64,000 nucleotides of DNA from Ganoderma boninense. Its lineage: Eukaryota > Basidiomycota > Agaricomycetes > Polyporales > Polyporaceae. Positions within the stretch are counted from its first letter, which is position 1. Each line of letters starts with the position of its first letter. The position numbers were made by a program, and so were the translations under genes. Location of the stretch: assembly GCA_002900995.3 (NCBI GenBank), contig CM035311.1:1364001-1428000 (forward strand), in the 5' to 3' direction. Under the pieces are notes generated by a model. It saw only the letters and a list, made by a program, of their open reading frames with translations, had not been told where the DNA came from and did not search any database. Below, in pieces: positions 1 to 10,395 of the stretch.

Positions 1-1616
1 CCACCGACAGCCCGCAAGCACCCACCTACGCATTTCTTGCATACCCGCCCCCGCAGAAGAAACGGCCCACTCAGCCTCTTCCTTCTCCCCCGGCACCCAA
101 ACGCGCCCCGTGCTCCCCGTGCTCGCCAGCGCACCCTAGGCGTCGTTCTGCCACCACCTCAGCTATTGCCGCTTGGGTGGCTGCAGTTCAACCCGGCTCT
201 CCCGCCCCTCTGACGCCCCGTCGTCGCTCGTCGATCTCGAGCACCCGCCGCTCTTCCTACGGTTCGGCTTCTATCGTCTCCCGGCGTCCGTCCATCAACA
301 CAGGAACCCCACACTCCGCATCTTTCCTGAACGGCCAGGTCATCACTCCGTGCGTCAAGAACTTCAAGCACGACCTCACCACCGTGGGATACACCTCCGT
401 GTTCGTGCACTTTCCCGAGACACCGCTTTCTGCTACGATCCCTCTTTACACCACCGGTACGGACAAGTCCCGTCCCCCTCCTTCCTTCAATCGCGTCCCC
501 ACCTCGCCCTCGAGCCCAGTCAGACCCGTCAGGAGCCTCAAGCACTTCCGCTCTCTGTCTGCACTCAAAACCGGGCGGCGCACTCGTTCCAAGTCTTCTG
601 CGGTCCGTGCTCCTCCCTCTCCTGCGATGAAGTCCCCCGTCCGCACGACCTCCAAGGCTGCGCGCGCCCAGGCGAGTGCAGCCGTCAGCGCGAGCAAGAA
701 GTCCAAGTACGCCAAGTTCCGCCCGCCTCCCCTGGCCGCCGAGCTCGCTCTCGCGCAGCTCGCCGACGGCGGCTCGATCGAGGACCACATCCGTCGCTTC
801 GCTGAGGCGCAGGCCAAGGCCGACGGTGCCACCGAGAAGACGCGCGACGGCCGCCTCGTTGGCGTCGCTGATGTCTACCGCGACGGCATGGGTGGTGTCT
901 GGCGCGACCAGGACGAGGAGTGGGAGTACGCGCACCTGCTCGGTGGCGATGATGATTGGTGCGGAAGTGAGGAGAGCTGGGTGCGCTTCGGCTCTCCCGC
1001 AGGGAAGCCGCGCAAGTCGTCCCTCGTGCCCTCCGTGGCCCCCTCAGAGAACGACGACCCGCGCCGTGGGAGCGTGTCGAGCCAGGACTCGGACCTCGAC
1101 CCCCGCTATGCGATGTACGCTGAGGACACGCGCGACGACCTCGCGGCCTTCGGGAGCGCGCTCGCGCCTGCCTGCGCCCGCCGCCCCGGCATGTCCGTGC
1201 TCGCCATCCCTGCCCGCGCACGCCGCACAGCGAAGCACCTCCGCAAGCCCGAGTTCCTCCTGAACGCGTTCCCCGTGCCCGAGGGCGTTGTCGCGCCCTC
1301 CGTGCCCACCCAGGTCGGGAAGGCGCCGAAGCAGCGCCGGCGCCCCGCGCCCCTCAAGCTCACCCCCCCTAGCCCCGCGTTCAAGTGCCCGACGAACCCC
1401 ATGGATGCTGAGTCGGTTCGTGACGACTTCCTCGCTGCCTCCTTCGCACCCGCTCCCCCACCCAAGTCTGCCACTTACCGACGCGCCGAGGTTCCCCGCG
1501 CGGTCGCCCCTCTCTCGCCCCGCCCTATTCAGGACTCTGGTGTGAAGAAGCCGATGACGAAGCTGGGCATGCGTGGGCTCTTCCGTGTTATGGGCGGGAA
1601 GAAGGGTGACCTCTAG
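1..1616 (+). CDS. Ser/Arg/Pro-rich protein of unknown function, 5' end outside the window
   Basis: I do not recognise this family. The frame is open from base 3 to the TAG at 1614-1616 (537 residues visible). The apparent start at 177 is a GTG in the middle of the frame, so the true start lies upstream of the window. The N-terminal third is low-complexity and basic (runs such as TPRRRSSISSTRRSS, KKRPTQPLPSPP). A more ordered centre holds the acidic, Trp-rich patch GGVWRDQDEEWEYAHLLGG followed by DDDWCGSEESWVRFGSP. The C-terminal part is again basic and Pro-rich and ends MGGKKGDL. Strong third-position GC bias and the uninterrupted 1.6-kb frame support coding. No signal peptide or membrane segment is visible in this part. 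It is most likely a basidiomycete-specific nuclear or cytosolic protein; the low-complexity composition argues against an enzyme. Confidence 0.8.
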   Translation, partial: TDSPQAPTYAFLAYPPPQKKRPTQPLPSPPAPKRAPCSPCSPAHPRRRSATTSAIAAWVAAVQPGSPAPLTPRRRSSISSTRRSSYGSASIVSRRPSINTGTPHSASFLNGQVITPCVKNFKHDLTTVGYTSVFVHFPETPLSATIPLYTTGTDKSRPPPSFNRVPTSPSSPVRPVRSLKHFRSLSALKTGRRTRSKSSAVRAPPSPAMKSPVRTTSKAARAQASAAVSASKKSKYAKFRPPPLAAELALAQLADGGSIEDHIRRFAEAQAKADGATEKTRDGRLVGVADVYRDGMGGVWRDQDEEWEYAHLLGGDDDWCGSEESWVRFGSPAGKPRKSSLVPSVAPSENDDPRRGSVSSQDSDLDPRYAMYAEDTRDDLAAFGSALAPACARRPGMSVLAIPARARRTAKHLRKPEFLLNAFPVPEGVVAPSVPTQVGKAPKQRRRPAPLKLTPPSPAFKCPTNPMDAESVRDDFLAASFAPAPPPKSATYRRAEVPRAVAPLSPRPIQDSGVKKPMTKLGMRGLFRVMGGKKGDL

Positions 1617-1651
1617 TCGGTCGACGCCTCTCTCCTCCTCTGCGGACTTCA

Positions 1652-1657
1652 AATAAA
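1652..1657 (+). terminator. poly(A)-signal-like AATAAA after the first gene
   Basis: AATAAA lies 36 bases after the stop codon of the preceding gene. The rest of 1617-2191 holds no supported gene and should contain the 3' UTR and the promoter of the HIRIP3-like gene. Confidence 0.4.
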
Positions 1658-2191
1658 TCGAATCGAACGGACTGGGTTTTCGAAGTAGATCTGGATATTC
1701 ACTTCGTGCTAGACGCGCCCTCCACGACCTGTAACGTTCCTCTTTCACGTCTTGTGCTCTCTCAGCTTTTGTGCTCTCTGCTGTTCTCGCATCGCTCGTC
1801 TCCGTTGTACGACCGCCCATCGCATGGGCAACATACATACATATATTATAGCACTTGTAGTTCTAGTAGTTACGCCTCTTGTATCTTATCCGCGTTGGCT
1901 CTTTTGTAGCAATATATTAATATCGTGCTGCGCTGTTTAACTTCTCGTGGTTGCTATTCGACGCGATCCAAACCATCGTATGCCTTCAGCTTTCTGAAGC
2001 ACCAATACTCGATGCTACTTCGACTTTGTGGAACTTAGCAGTGCAAGCGCTTACCCAAACACGTACAAACGCGTCAGCGCTCGGCGCGTCGGAGACAAAG
2101 CGCGTCTCGCGTGCCTTCTCTCACAAGCGCAGCCACCTTCCGTCCTCAACACGCACCCAGCTCCCCTCATTGCTCCCAGACTGTCCTCAAC

Positions 2192-4090
2192 ATGGAGATC
2201 GACATGGAGGAGGTGCGCAAGACTGCCCTAGATGTCATAGCGAAAGTCGTCAAGGAACGGAAGCTCGCGTACGTACCAGCCACGCGCCATGACGCGCTCC
2301 AGACAGGTTGCATGGATGGACAAGTGGCTAACCGACCCCACAGCGAGAACACCCCGAGGGTAATACGGAGGAAGGTGGAAGACGCGATGGGTCTCGAGGC
2401 AAATGCCCTCGACGAGAAGGAATACAAGGACGCCGTTAAGGAGGTCGTCCAGGACTACATCGTACGCCGCACTGCCTTTGAATGCGCGCAATTCGCTTAC
2501 TCAATGGTTCCTTAGGCGAACTACGACGATGGAGATGCGGATGAGATGGAGGAGGAAGCGGCCCCGAAGAAAGGGAAGGGCAAGAAGGCGCAGTCCTCAA
2601 CGACCAAGGAGCCCAAAGCCACAAAGCCTCGCAAACCGCGTTCGTCCGCGCCGAAAGCGAAGAGTGAAGAGACAGCCCCCAAGAAAGCACAGAAAGGCAA
2701 GAAGCCTGCCCGTTCGGCTGTACGCACACTTCCTTCCTTCAGCCTGGTTGAGGACCGTCGTTGATTACTGCAGTCCGTCGTACCAACCGAAGACGAGGAA
2801 GAGGACGAGGAGTCCAAGCCTGCAGCATCTAAGCCGAAACCTGCAAGGAAGTCTGCAAAGGCTAAACGCGTGGACAGTGAGGACGAGGTCGGTCAAGCCT
2901 CTCCCGTGGTACTCGCTCCGACTTACCAGTCCGCGCCAGGTCTCCGGTGCTGAGGGTCCCTCGGAGCCGCCGGCAAAGCGACAGAAGACCGCAACCCCTT
3001 CTAAGGACGTAAAGTCCGCTGCGACTGCCCCTTCGTCTTCCTCTCCAGCACGTCCGCCCCAGAGCGAATCTCAACCCGAGTCGTCTGGGAAACAAGGGGA
3101 CGGTGAGGTCAGTTTTGAAGCTCGTCCTGTGCCGCTGCGCGAATCCCTCGCTGACCCGTCCTTATTCGGTGTCCCTCGTGCCGCCCCTGACACAGAAGAG
3201 CGAATCGGAGATGTCGGTGCTGGAAGACGACGACCCGCCCGCCCGGAAGCCCAAGAAGAAGGCGGAGAAAAGCGGGGTGCGTCCGCTGGCGGTCCATGTG
3301 TGTCCTCCGTCCCGCCACGTTGCTGACACTCGTATCTTGATTGCTGGTCCCTGCCCTGCCGCCCCCACCTGCAGGGTTCGTCTCGCGTAAGTCCTCATCT
3401 CCGCTCCGTGCGCCGCGTCCTGACGCAGTCCGGGGCCCACACAGGGAGAGAAAGCGACGAAGGGCCGGAAGCGCAAGGAGCCAACCAAGGAGCTCTCCAA
3501 GGACGAGGAGACTATTAAGCGACTCAAGGTGAGGTGTCCCCCACGACGCCGCGTTGTGAATGTCCGGACGCCGAGCGAGCGCTGACGCCTGGCCCCCGGC
3601 CTGCCACAGTCGTTCGTGGTCGCGTGCGGGGTCCGCAAAGTGTGGTCGAAGGAGTTCAAGGATCTCGACAAGCCGTCGGACCAGATCCGGCGGCTCCGGC
3701 AGATCCTCGCCGACCTCGGCATGACTGGACGGATGAGCATCGAGCAGGCCAAGGCCATCAGAGAGAAGCGTGAATTCGCCCAGGAACTTGGTGGGTCTAT
3801 TCTCACTCCACCCTACTGCAAGATTAACCCCCTAACCATCTATGGAACGCGCTTTCAGAGGACGTCCAAGAGTTTGCACAGAAGATGGAGGCCGCCGGTC
3901 GACGGCGGGCCCAGAAATCGAGTGCGGCAGAAGAGGAGCCGTTGGAGGGCTCTGACGTTGAAGTGCGGCCGAAACGCCGGGTGAGTTTCCCGCAGTCTCG
4001 CAGATATTAGTTTCGCTCACAGGGACCTTACAGGTGACTGCAAGGCAGAGCATCATGGCATTCCTTGGAGATGAAGAAGAGAGCGATTGA
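2192..4090 (+). CDS. HIRIP3-like H2A-H2B histone chaperone (CHZ family)
   Basis: Split by about seven short introns. Start: MEIDMEEVRKTALDVIAKV, an N-terminal DEK-C-like helical segment that continues across introns into NTPRVIRRKVEDAMGL. The middle is a long disordered Lys/Pro/Glu region (EEEAAPKKGKGKKAQSS) typical of histone chaperones. The diagnostic part is the C-terminal block: RLKSFVVACGVRKVWSKEF, then QIRRLRQILADLGMTGRMS and QAKAIREKREFAQEL. It matches the conserved core of metazoan HIRIP3 (LRVCGLRKPW...LEDLGMKG...LKREAQAE). The end is an acidic tail, FLGDEEESD. Splice sites I trust: intron 2462-2515, and a junction that makes EFAQELEDVQEFAQKM. HIRIP3/Chz1 proteins bind H2A-H2B or H2A.Z-H2B in the nucleus. 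Family assignment is firm for the core; the exact exon set in the low-complexity middle (2700-3530) is not resolved. Confidence 0.8.
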
Positions 4091-4271
4091 GGCATAATAC
4101 TATCTTATGATACCCTAGCTTCGTATAGTTGTTTCTACCAGTCCTGCTCTTATGTAAGCCAGCTTCTACGCTACCAGAAAGTGGAGAATAGACCAAGAAA
4201 CATATATTCTCATGGCGGATGGTTTCAGCGTGGGCTGGGGAAGTAGGGCCGAGTCCGAGGAAAAAGAGGTC

Positions 4272-4351
4272 TCTCTGTCGGGGAGTCGAACCCCGCTTTC
4301 GCGCGGTCAGTGCATGACAGGCGCGTGTACTAACCGATATACTAACAGAGA
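4272..4351 (-). tRNA. tRNA-Asp (anticodon GTC) with a 9-nt intron
   Basis: Read on the minus strand, the acceptor stem TCTCTGT pairs perfectly with ACAGAGA. The D-arm is GTATATCGGTTAGTAC (A box). The anticodon stem CGCGC/GCGCG frames the loop CTGTCA..C with anticodon GTC. The T-arm is CGGGG-TTCGACT-CCCCG (B box GGTTCGACTCC). Nine extra bases (TGCACTGAC) sit one base 3' of the anticodon, the standard eukaryotic intron site. The mature length would be 71 nt before CCA addition. It lies downstream of the HIRIP3-like gene in opposite orientation. Confidence 0.92.
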
Positions 4352-6005
4352 CTTGACTGCCGTTTGCGGTGAGTAATCAACATTACAAGATAAATAAATA
4401 CATTTCTTATTGTGTGACCACTTTGAACCACACTTGAACTTGACTTGAGCGATGTAGAACCGAGGCTTTGATGTACCTGTAAATTCAGTTGAAGGAGTGA
4501 CTAGCTGATGGGCCCATTCACCGAGATGAATCACCGCCCCCGACAGCCGACTGAAATACCGCGGATGGCTCAACATGCTGTGAAGATCACTATAAGTAGA
4601 CACCACCATATCCGAGGCAAATGTCGTGCGAATCTGCTTCGCTCGCTCGGTTCCCCTCCTGCATGCACATTCCATTCGCCGCGAATGGCCGCGAATCTGG
4701 GCGTCAGGGTCACCGCAATGGAGCGATTCCCCCCCGAGATTCCTCGAGCCGAGTTGGGAGGATGGTAATATATCCGGAACCAGGCAGATGCACCGCGAGA
4801 TTCGCAGAATCTGAGAAGGGAAGGGCGATGAAACCATTGGCAGCATGCCGCAAACGGCCAGGCGCCGCAATGGGTGGGCGAGGATCCTCCGCTTTAGCCT
4901 GGATTCAAAGGTCATATTGGAGAGGGGTGGAGGGGTAGACGTGATGAGGTCGACGGCTGTAGCCGGGACTCGGAGGGAGTACTGGGGTACAGGCCGCACC
5001 CTCGGCAAAGGTGTCGTGATGCTTAGAGATGTCAGACTTCTACATGTCATACACACCATTGAGCCTACCACGGATGTGAACGCTAATCCATTCGGACGAA
5101 AGTGATGAAGGGACGAAGTGGGAATGTGGGAGGGGAGTGGTGCTGCCGCAGTGCTGCACGCTGGTCCCACGAACACCGTCCCTACCCCGAGACCCTGAAA
5201 GCCAGCGGGATGATTGAGGAGACGTAGGGGATGGCAGAGAAAATGGCCAGGTGACGGGAGGTGGAAGCCAGGAGGTAGGGGCGAGATGGACCATGGCAGC
5301 GTGCTTCAAACGCCGTTGAACGAGTCGTGCCGGAGAGAGAGGGGGAGGGGGTGCGCTCGCCTTCAACATGAGGAGCAGAGTCCGTGGGACAGCATACTAG
5401 GCCCAAGAAATAAACCATTCAGGTCCAAAATTGACATCTAGGGTCTAGGAGGCGAAGTCGCTTTCCGCAGAAGAATCTGGAGGGAAAGCAATGAGCAGCG
5501 GGGAAAACACCAGCTCACCGGGTCACCCAGACCTTCCGTGTTGAACCATGCCTGTAAGATGGCGCGACCTCGTGTCTTAGATCATCCTTCGCCGCCATTG
5601 AACCTTCATCCAACTTCGAACGGGTGGGAGCCTGTGGCGCAAGGCGGAGATGTCGTGGTGAATAGGACCCTAATTTGTCTGCGATGAACCCACCCTGAGC
5701 CCCTCCCGGCGCACGGTGGGGAGCCCACGGCATGTTGATGAGTCGCCGAAGCACAGACGGTACGGTGACGAGTCGGAGGGCATTCAGTGCAGGCGTAGAA
5801 AGAGTGCTGTCGGGTGAGGCATGCCTAGAAGAGAGAAATGCCTAGAAGAGAGGCTAGCAGTAACAAGGGTGGGTTGGACTCCGGCCAGTCCCCCGGCAGG
5901 GAGTTGGATGCGAACATTACCGGAATAGGCGTTGCTGTCCGGAGGCGACAGTCCTTCCTCCTTCCCTCACACTGCAACTCGAGAGGACCAGCCATCCTCT
6001 GAAAG
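4352..6005. other. gene-poor stretch
   Basis: I see no supportable gene. The longest open frame (4307-5176, minus) runs through the tRNA gene, has no recognisable motif and is probably chance. The only local structure noted is a 17-bp tandem duplication at 5821-5852. Confidence 0.5.
5821..5852. repeat. short tandem duplication (two 15-bp copies, 2-bp spacer)
   Basis: ATGCCTAGAAGAGAG occurs at 5821-5835 and again, exactly, at 5838-5852. No function is evident; it is probably a slippage product. Confidence 0.7.
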
Positions 6006-6782
6006 CTATTCCCTGAAAGCCGTTGAGCTAGCGGGCGTCGTTGGTATCGTTGGACACGTCACCGCGGGTCGCGTTAGCAGCTGGGTGAGCTTCCACGACC
6101 ATGACGAGAAGTACTCGGGGCCGTCGACCCTGAACCAGGATACCCTAGCAATGATATTCTGTACGTCTATCTTAGTTCGCCAAATAATGTCAGTCCCACA
6201 AAACGACACTCACGGTGGGTCCTTGACAACTGGTGAGGGGCGCAACGGCTATGCCGTTCCTCTGGACAGCACTGGAAGTAAAAAGTAACCTTCTCAGGTG
6301 AGATCTCGCGCATATATTTCCACATACAACCTGACATACCTCTGTTGGTTTTCGACTGGCCAAAACTCAAAAAACTCTTTACTCTCAATGTGCGTTGTGA
6401 AGAGCAGAAGACCACCCTCCTTCGCCCTTTTACATCCCGATACAGTCCGCCGCGGTTGAAGTGCTAGTCCGACCCCGTACTCTACGAGCTGAATGCAACT
6501 GGCCGTCTTCAACTTGAATTTAGGATCCCTTCGCAGAGTATCAGCCAAAAGCGCGGCGATCTCTTCCGTAGTAATGCCAAACAGGTGGTGAGCAGTGTCT
6601 GTTTCGTGTCCAGAATATCTGGCCTGAGTTGACGAACCTCGTGCTTTTTTCCGCGATCAAAGCCATTCGTCGCAACCCCACTGCCCCACGTCCTGGCACA
6701 ACGTCATCGTGAACCCATGATCTCCGTTGAAGTGATTAAGGCGCGCAATGTCACAGGTACGTGCTTTATCGTTTTGGAGGTA
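6006..6782 (-). pseudogene. broken spliced gene of an unrecognised family
   Basis: Three exons splice cleanly on the minus strand: 6782-6340, 6271-6214 and 6158-6006. The introns are 68 and 55 nt, each with GT donor (GTATGT, GTGAGT) and CAG acceptor, and all phases agree. The product reads like a genuine globular protein: HFNGDHGFTMTLCQDVGQW, then ARYSGHETDTAHHLFGITTE, EIAALLADTLRRDPKFKL, GGLLLFTTHIESKEFFEFW, RVSWFRVDGPEYFSSWSW. One in-frame TGA at 6657-6659 interrupts exon 1 between CDEWL and SRKKARG while the frame stays coherent on both sides. An upstream AACAG acceptor suggests that 5' exons existed; I could not find them. It is therefore probably a decayed gene copy, or an active gene if the TGA lies in an unseen intron. 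I do not recognise the family. Confidence 0.55.
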
Positions 6783-8639
6783 CTGTTATTCAGCGTAGCA
6801 TTGTGGACCTTCAAGGCTTCATGAGTATAACGTCAATTCGCGGCTGAGTTGGTTCCAAACCCATCTATACGCCTACGAAGGAAGACTACGCACCATGCAG
6901 TTCAAATGCAGCTAGTCAAGTTCGTGGTCCCAAAGCTCTCCGGCCACCATCAATCCTGATCTTTATTTCGCAATGAAGGCATCAGTGCCATCACCACGAC
7001 CGACCCCGATAATATTTCAAAATTTGACGCACCTGGTGTATGGCTCGATGCGTCGAGCCATACTTGCGATATACAAAGCCACAGCAATCGCGCTCCAAAG
7101 CCAACGCGTGAGTGCACGTCCAAGTTCGAGGGCCTGCAATTTTTCCGTCCCTCGGTCTGAGCTCACTCCGCATTTGGCGTTAGTAATCCCTGCATTCGTG
7201 GAGTGCTCTTTGAGTGGCCTTGCAACGAGCTGAGGACCTGTTCCGACCTTCCGAGATGGCCAGGGCCCAGGCATCGCTGAGCATCCAGGCAGGCGTTACC
7301 CCACGTCAGACGACCCATGGCTACTAGCACCGATCCTTGAAGCTTGAAGGTTCGCATTCGGATGGCTTTCGTTCCCTGCAGTGCGCCAGCCATTCGGCTC
7401 TTGCGCTCTGCCGGCGGGAATGGCGGGGTTGATTTGAACCGGCGCCAGCCGCCCACAACTCAGACCAACAACGGTCCACCCACTCTTAAATCTTTCCCAT
7501 CCCAATCTCCTCCACTGCAGTCGTTCCCCGTTCAGCTCCTTCGGTGGCCCGCGACTCAACCTACGTCTGGGCCACCTTGCCCCGCTGAGACTCTCCTATG
7601 AGCGATCAGATTTCCTTCGCCACTCAGGACTCGGAGTTGGCGGCAGCTTCAGCTTTCGAATCCAGGACAGTTTCTCTGGGCAGCGACCGATGACATCAGA
7701 GTGGACCACCAGTGGAGTTGGAAGATCGCCGACCTCGCCTTCGAACTCTCACGAGTCAGCAGTTCGGGCAATCGCATCTGGAAATATGCATCGCCGATAT
7801 TCCTATCCTCTCCAGGGATCGGCCAGGACGCCACTCGCGGTCTTTTCCCCTTCCTCGCCGCGATGCCTCTTCATTGGCCAGCCCATGTCGTTTGCCCAAA
7901 TGATGGAGATCAATCGTTCAAGAGTCATGGAGAACAGGGGGAGCTGTAGATGAGATCAACTAGCGGTCTCGGTGCGTTCTTCACCCAGACCTTCCATTGT
8001 GCTGTCGTTTTCTATCATCGTTCCTACATTCCATCCGTACTTCCCCGGTGCAGTCTTTCGAGAGTGCTCCATAAACCGAAGCCCCAGCCCCTTGCGGCGC
8101 TCGTGGTGGTGGAAGACCTTTGATTCTGTTGAGTAGGGCGATACGTCTTTTACTGGCGATACACATCGGAGGGCGTTGTTAGGCGTTGGGCCAGTTCCTG
8201 TGGTGGCCTGAGCACCAGTGTCGCGGAGCAGTGGCCTGTGCGTTGTCGGTGCAGGAGACGTAGTGTGTAGTGCTGTTTGTACACATGTACCGGTATTCCC
8301 ACAAACGTATGCAATTCACTCGTTTTAGCCACCCGGATACGAATACAAGCATGCGGGAAACCACTTCCCGGAGCGAAGCAAGGCCTCAATACTGAGGGAG
8401 GGTGACCAGGCCCGGCACTCCCGGCCCGGAGACTGGCGTACGGTAAGGGGCGGTGCGGTGCAGGCGCGGTGTGCCGAGTAAGTAGTACGACTACAGCCAC
8501 GCGCGTTGCACTTGGACTTGGACCACGATCTCCCTTCGTAAGTGTCGTATGTACAGCGGTGGTGATAACGATATTTATATAGGAGAGTGTTTAGTGATAG
8601 CATCCCGAACCATACCTACGTTGCGGAGTATTCGATAGC
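6783..8639. other. gene-poor stretch upstream of VPS25
   Basis: No gene can be supported. Missing 5' exons of the 6006-6782 minus-strand gene may lie in its left part. Short open frames around 7690-7953 (plus) show no motif or consistent splice sites. A perfect hairpin at 7038-7063 is listed separately. Confidence 0.4.
7038..7063. repeat. perfect 11-bp inverted repeat with 4-nt loop
   Basis: GTATGGCTCGA, loop TGCG, TCGAGCCATAC. The stem has no mismatch. It lies in a gene-poor stretch, so it is not explained by a neighbouring coding sequence or terminator. Confidence 0.7.
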
Positions 8640-9500
8640 ATGACCACGACCCTAGCTCCTTATACCCTTCCATCAGGTGAGCTTCCAACCGTCTGCAGCC
8701 GCACTGGCGCACTCATTCTGGCCAGGATTCGTTCTTCCATCAATACACTCCGGACCGCCGTTCTTTACGTGCGACTAAATGCCTCTGCACCATGGTTCAC
8801 TCTCGTTCCCGCTGACATGCCTCCGCTCCCGGCAGACAACAGCCCAGCCCCAGCTCGCGCAAGATCGCGACGGACAACTGGACGCGCCTCATCCTCTCCT
8901 TTGCACGCCATCAGAAGCTTTTTGTGCTACGGACGGAGGACGCCGACGTCCCGGGGGGCGAGTGGGATGACATCCTGAGCAACCCCAGGATCAGCCGTGA
9001 GCAACATCTCCCATCTCCGAGCATCCTCGTCTCTCTCCGCCGGTCAAACTCATTTCATCCTCCAGGGAAAATCCGCTCGCCGCACCTGGCAGCCATCCTC
9101 GCACACATGGTCGCAGCGGGCCAAGCCGTCTACGACCCGCCGAACCAGACCTCCGCCGTCCTGCTCTACTGGCGGACGCCAGAGGAGTGGGCCCAGGTCC
9201 TCCACGACTGGGTGCGTCTTTCCTCTCTCCGCTCTCTCCATCGCTCTCATCCCGATCCCAATTTAAATCTATATATATGACTGACCAACGCGTTTCCAGG
9301 CGAGCTCGACGGCGCATCTGAACACGATCATGACCTTCTACGAGATCGTCGAGCCACCAGTGCCATCGCCTCTATCCGGCCTGCCCCTGCCCATCCTCCA
9401 GAAGGCCATCGCGGTGCTAGCGAAGTCCAACCGGGCGCAGATAATCGCGGTTGCCGATGGCGAGGGCGTCCGGTTTCTCGCGGGGCCGCCGGGTCGCTGA
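8640..9500 (+). CDS. VPS25: ESCRT-II subunit VPS25
   Basis: Five exons join in phase: 8640-8676, 8726-8768, 8836-8996, 9066-9211, 9300-9500 (588 nt, 195 aa; human VPS25 is 176 aa). Family hallmarks appear in order: the N-terminal PPFF motif (HSGPPFFTQQPSPSS) that contacts VPS22/VPS36, then NWTRLILSFARHQKLFVL of the first winged helix, the basic RKIRSPHLAAILAHMV, the characteristic VLLYWRTPEEWAQVLHDW, and a second winged helix ending ALAKSNRAQIIAVADGEGVR. Two VPS25 copies cap the ESCRT-II complex and recruit ESCRT-III for multivesicular-body sorting on endosomes. The first ATG (MTTTLAPYTLPSG) is used because its exon splices in phase into the PPFF exon. Neighbours are unrelated. Confidence 0.93.
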
Positions 9501-10395
9501 GCCAGGGACGTTGGGCGATCGGCGGTGGTTTTCGGTGTCTTCGTCCGGTGTGTGGTGAGGTGATGCAGGGCCGCGTGCACGGTAACTCCGCGGCGTAGAA
9601 TCCATGCATCCATGTATACCGTGTGTTTCCTACCGTGATTCTGTATCTGTGGGACGAATCCGCAATTGAAACTGCACGCGATGCCCGCCTATTACGACAA
9701 AAAAGCCAGAAGCTTGCTTTTGAAGCGAGGCTGAATAGTCTATCGTAAACCACTGCGGCTATCGTGAAGCCTTCTCGAAGGAGAGTTCCGTGGACAATGG
9801 TCCTTCTTGTGAAGAGAAGACGGCTCGCCGCATCGAGACTGAGGGTATTCACGGAACCGCTAGCTTTAGAAGCAGCCTAGGCAGAGTCCCTCCCCTATAT
9901 GTCCCTTTGAGCGCAGAATACAGTCGATATCGAATCCGCTTAAACATCGGACAATCGCTCGAGCATGGGGGTAAAATTCTTCATGACGTCTCGAGGCGGA
10001 TGTCCTTCAGTTCATGTCTTTCGTGTATGTACGGACATCGGTGTGCGTACAGAGGAGCATTGGCACCGTTATGGCTAGTATCGACAGCAAGCAAGTGGAT
10101 GGAACGTGGTACACTGGAATATACAGATGCAGATGGATATGGGTAGGACGCAGAGCAGGGTCGGAGTAGTGATATAACAGTAACAGCGGCGAGAATTATA
10201 CGGCGATAAGCGTGGGGCTCGACACGTCCTAGATGGTACAGGGCAACAACAGAAGGAAATAAGCTTAGGGCACACGGGCGCGGGCACGGCCATGAACAAC
10301 ACAAACAAGGGGAGGGTGGGATCCGAAAGGCCAAGAGAAGAGAAGAGCAGAGCAGAGAAGAGAAGAACGATGAGCCGGGCGCCGAGCCTCTGCGC
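9501..10395. other. intergenic region between convergent VPS25 and RING gene
   Basis: Both flanking genes end here, so this should be two 3' UTRs. Open frames on either strand are shadows or low-complexity, and I see no gene. Confidence 0.5.

Noticed and set aside
4307..5176. 289-codon minus-strand open frame
   Set aside because: It starts beyond and runs through the tRNA-Asp gene, lacks motifs, and its composition does not resemble neighbouring coding sequence.
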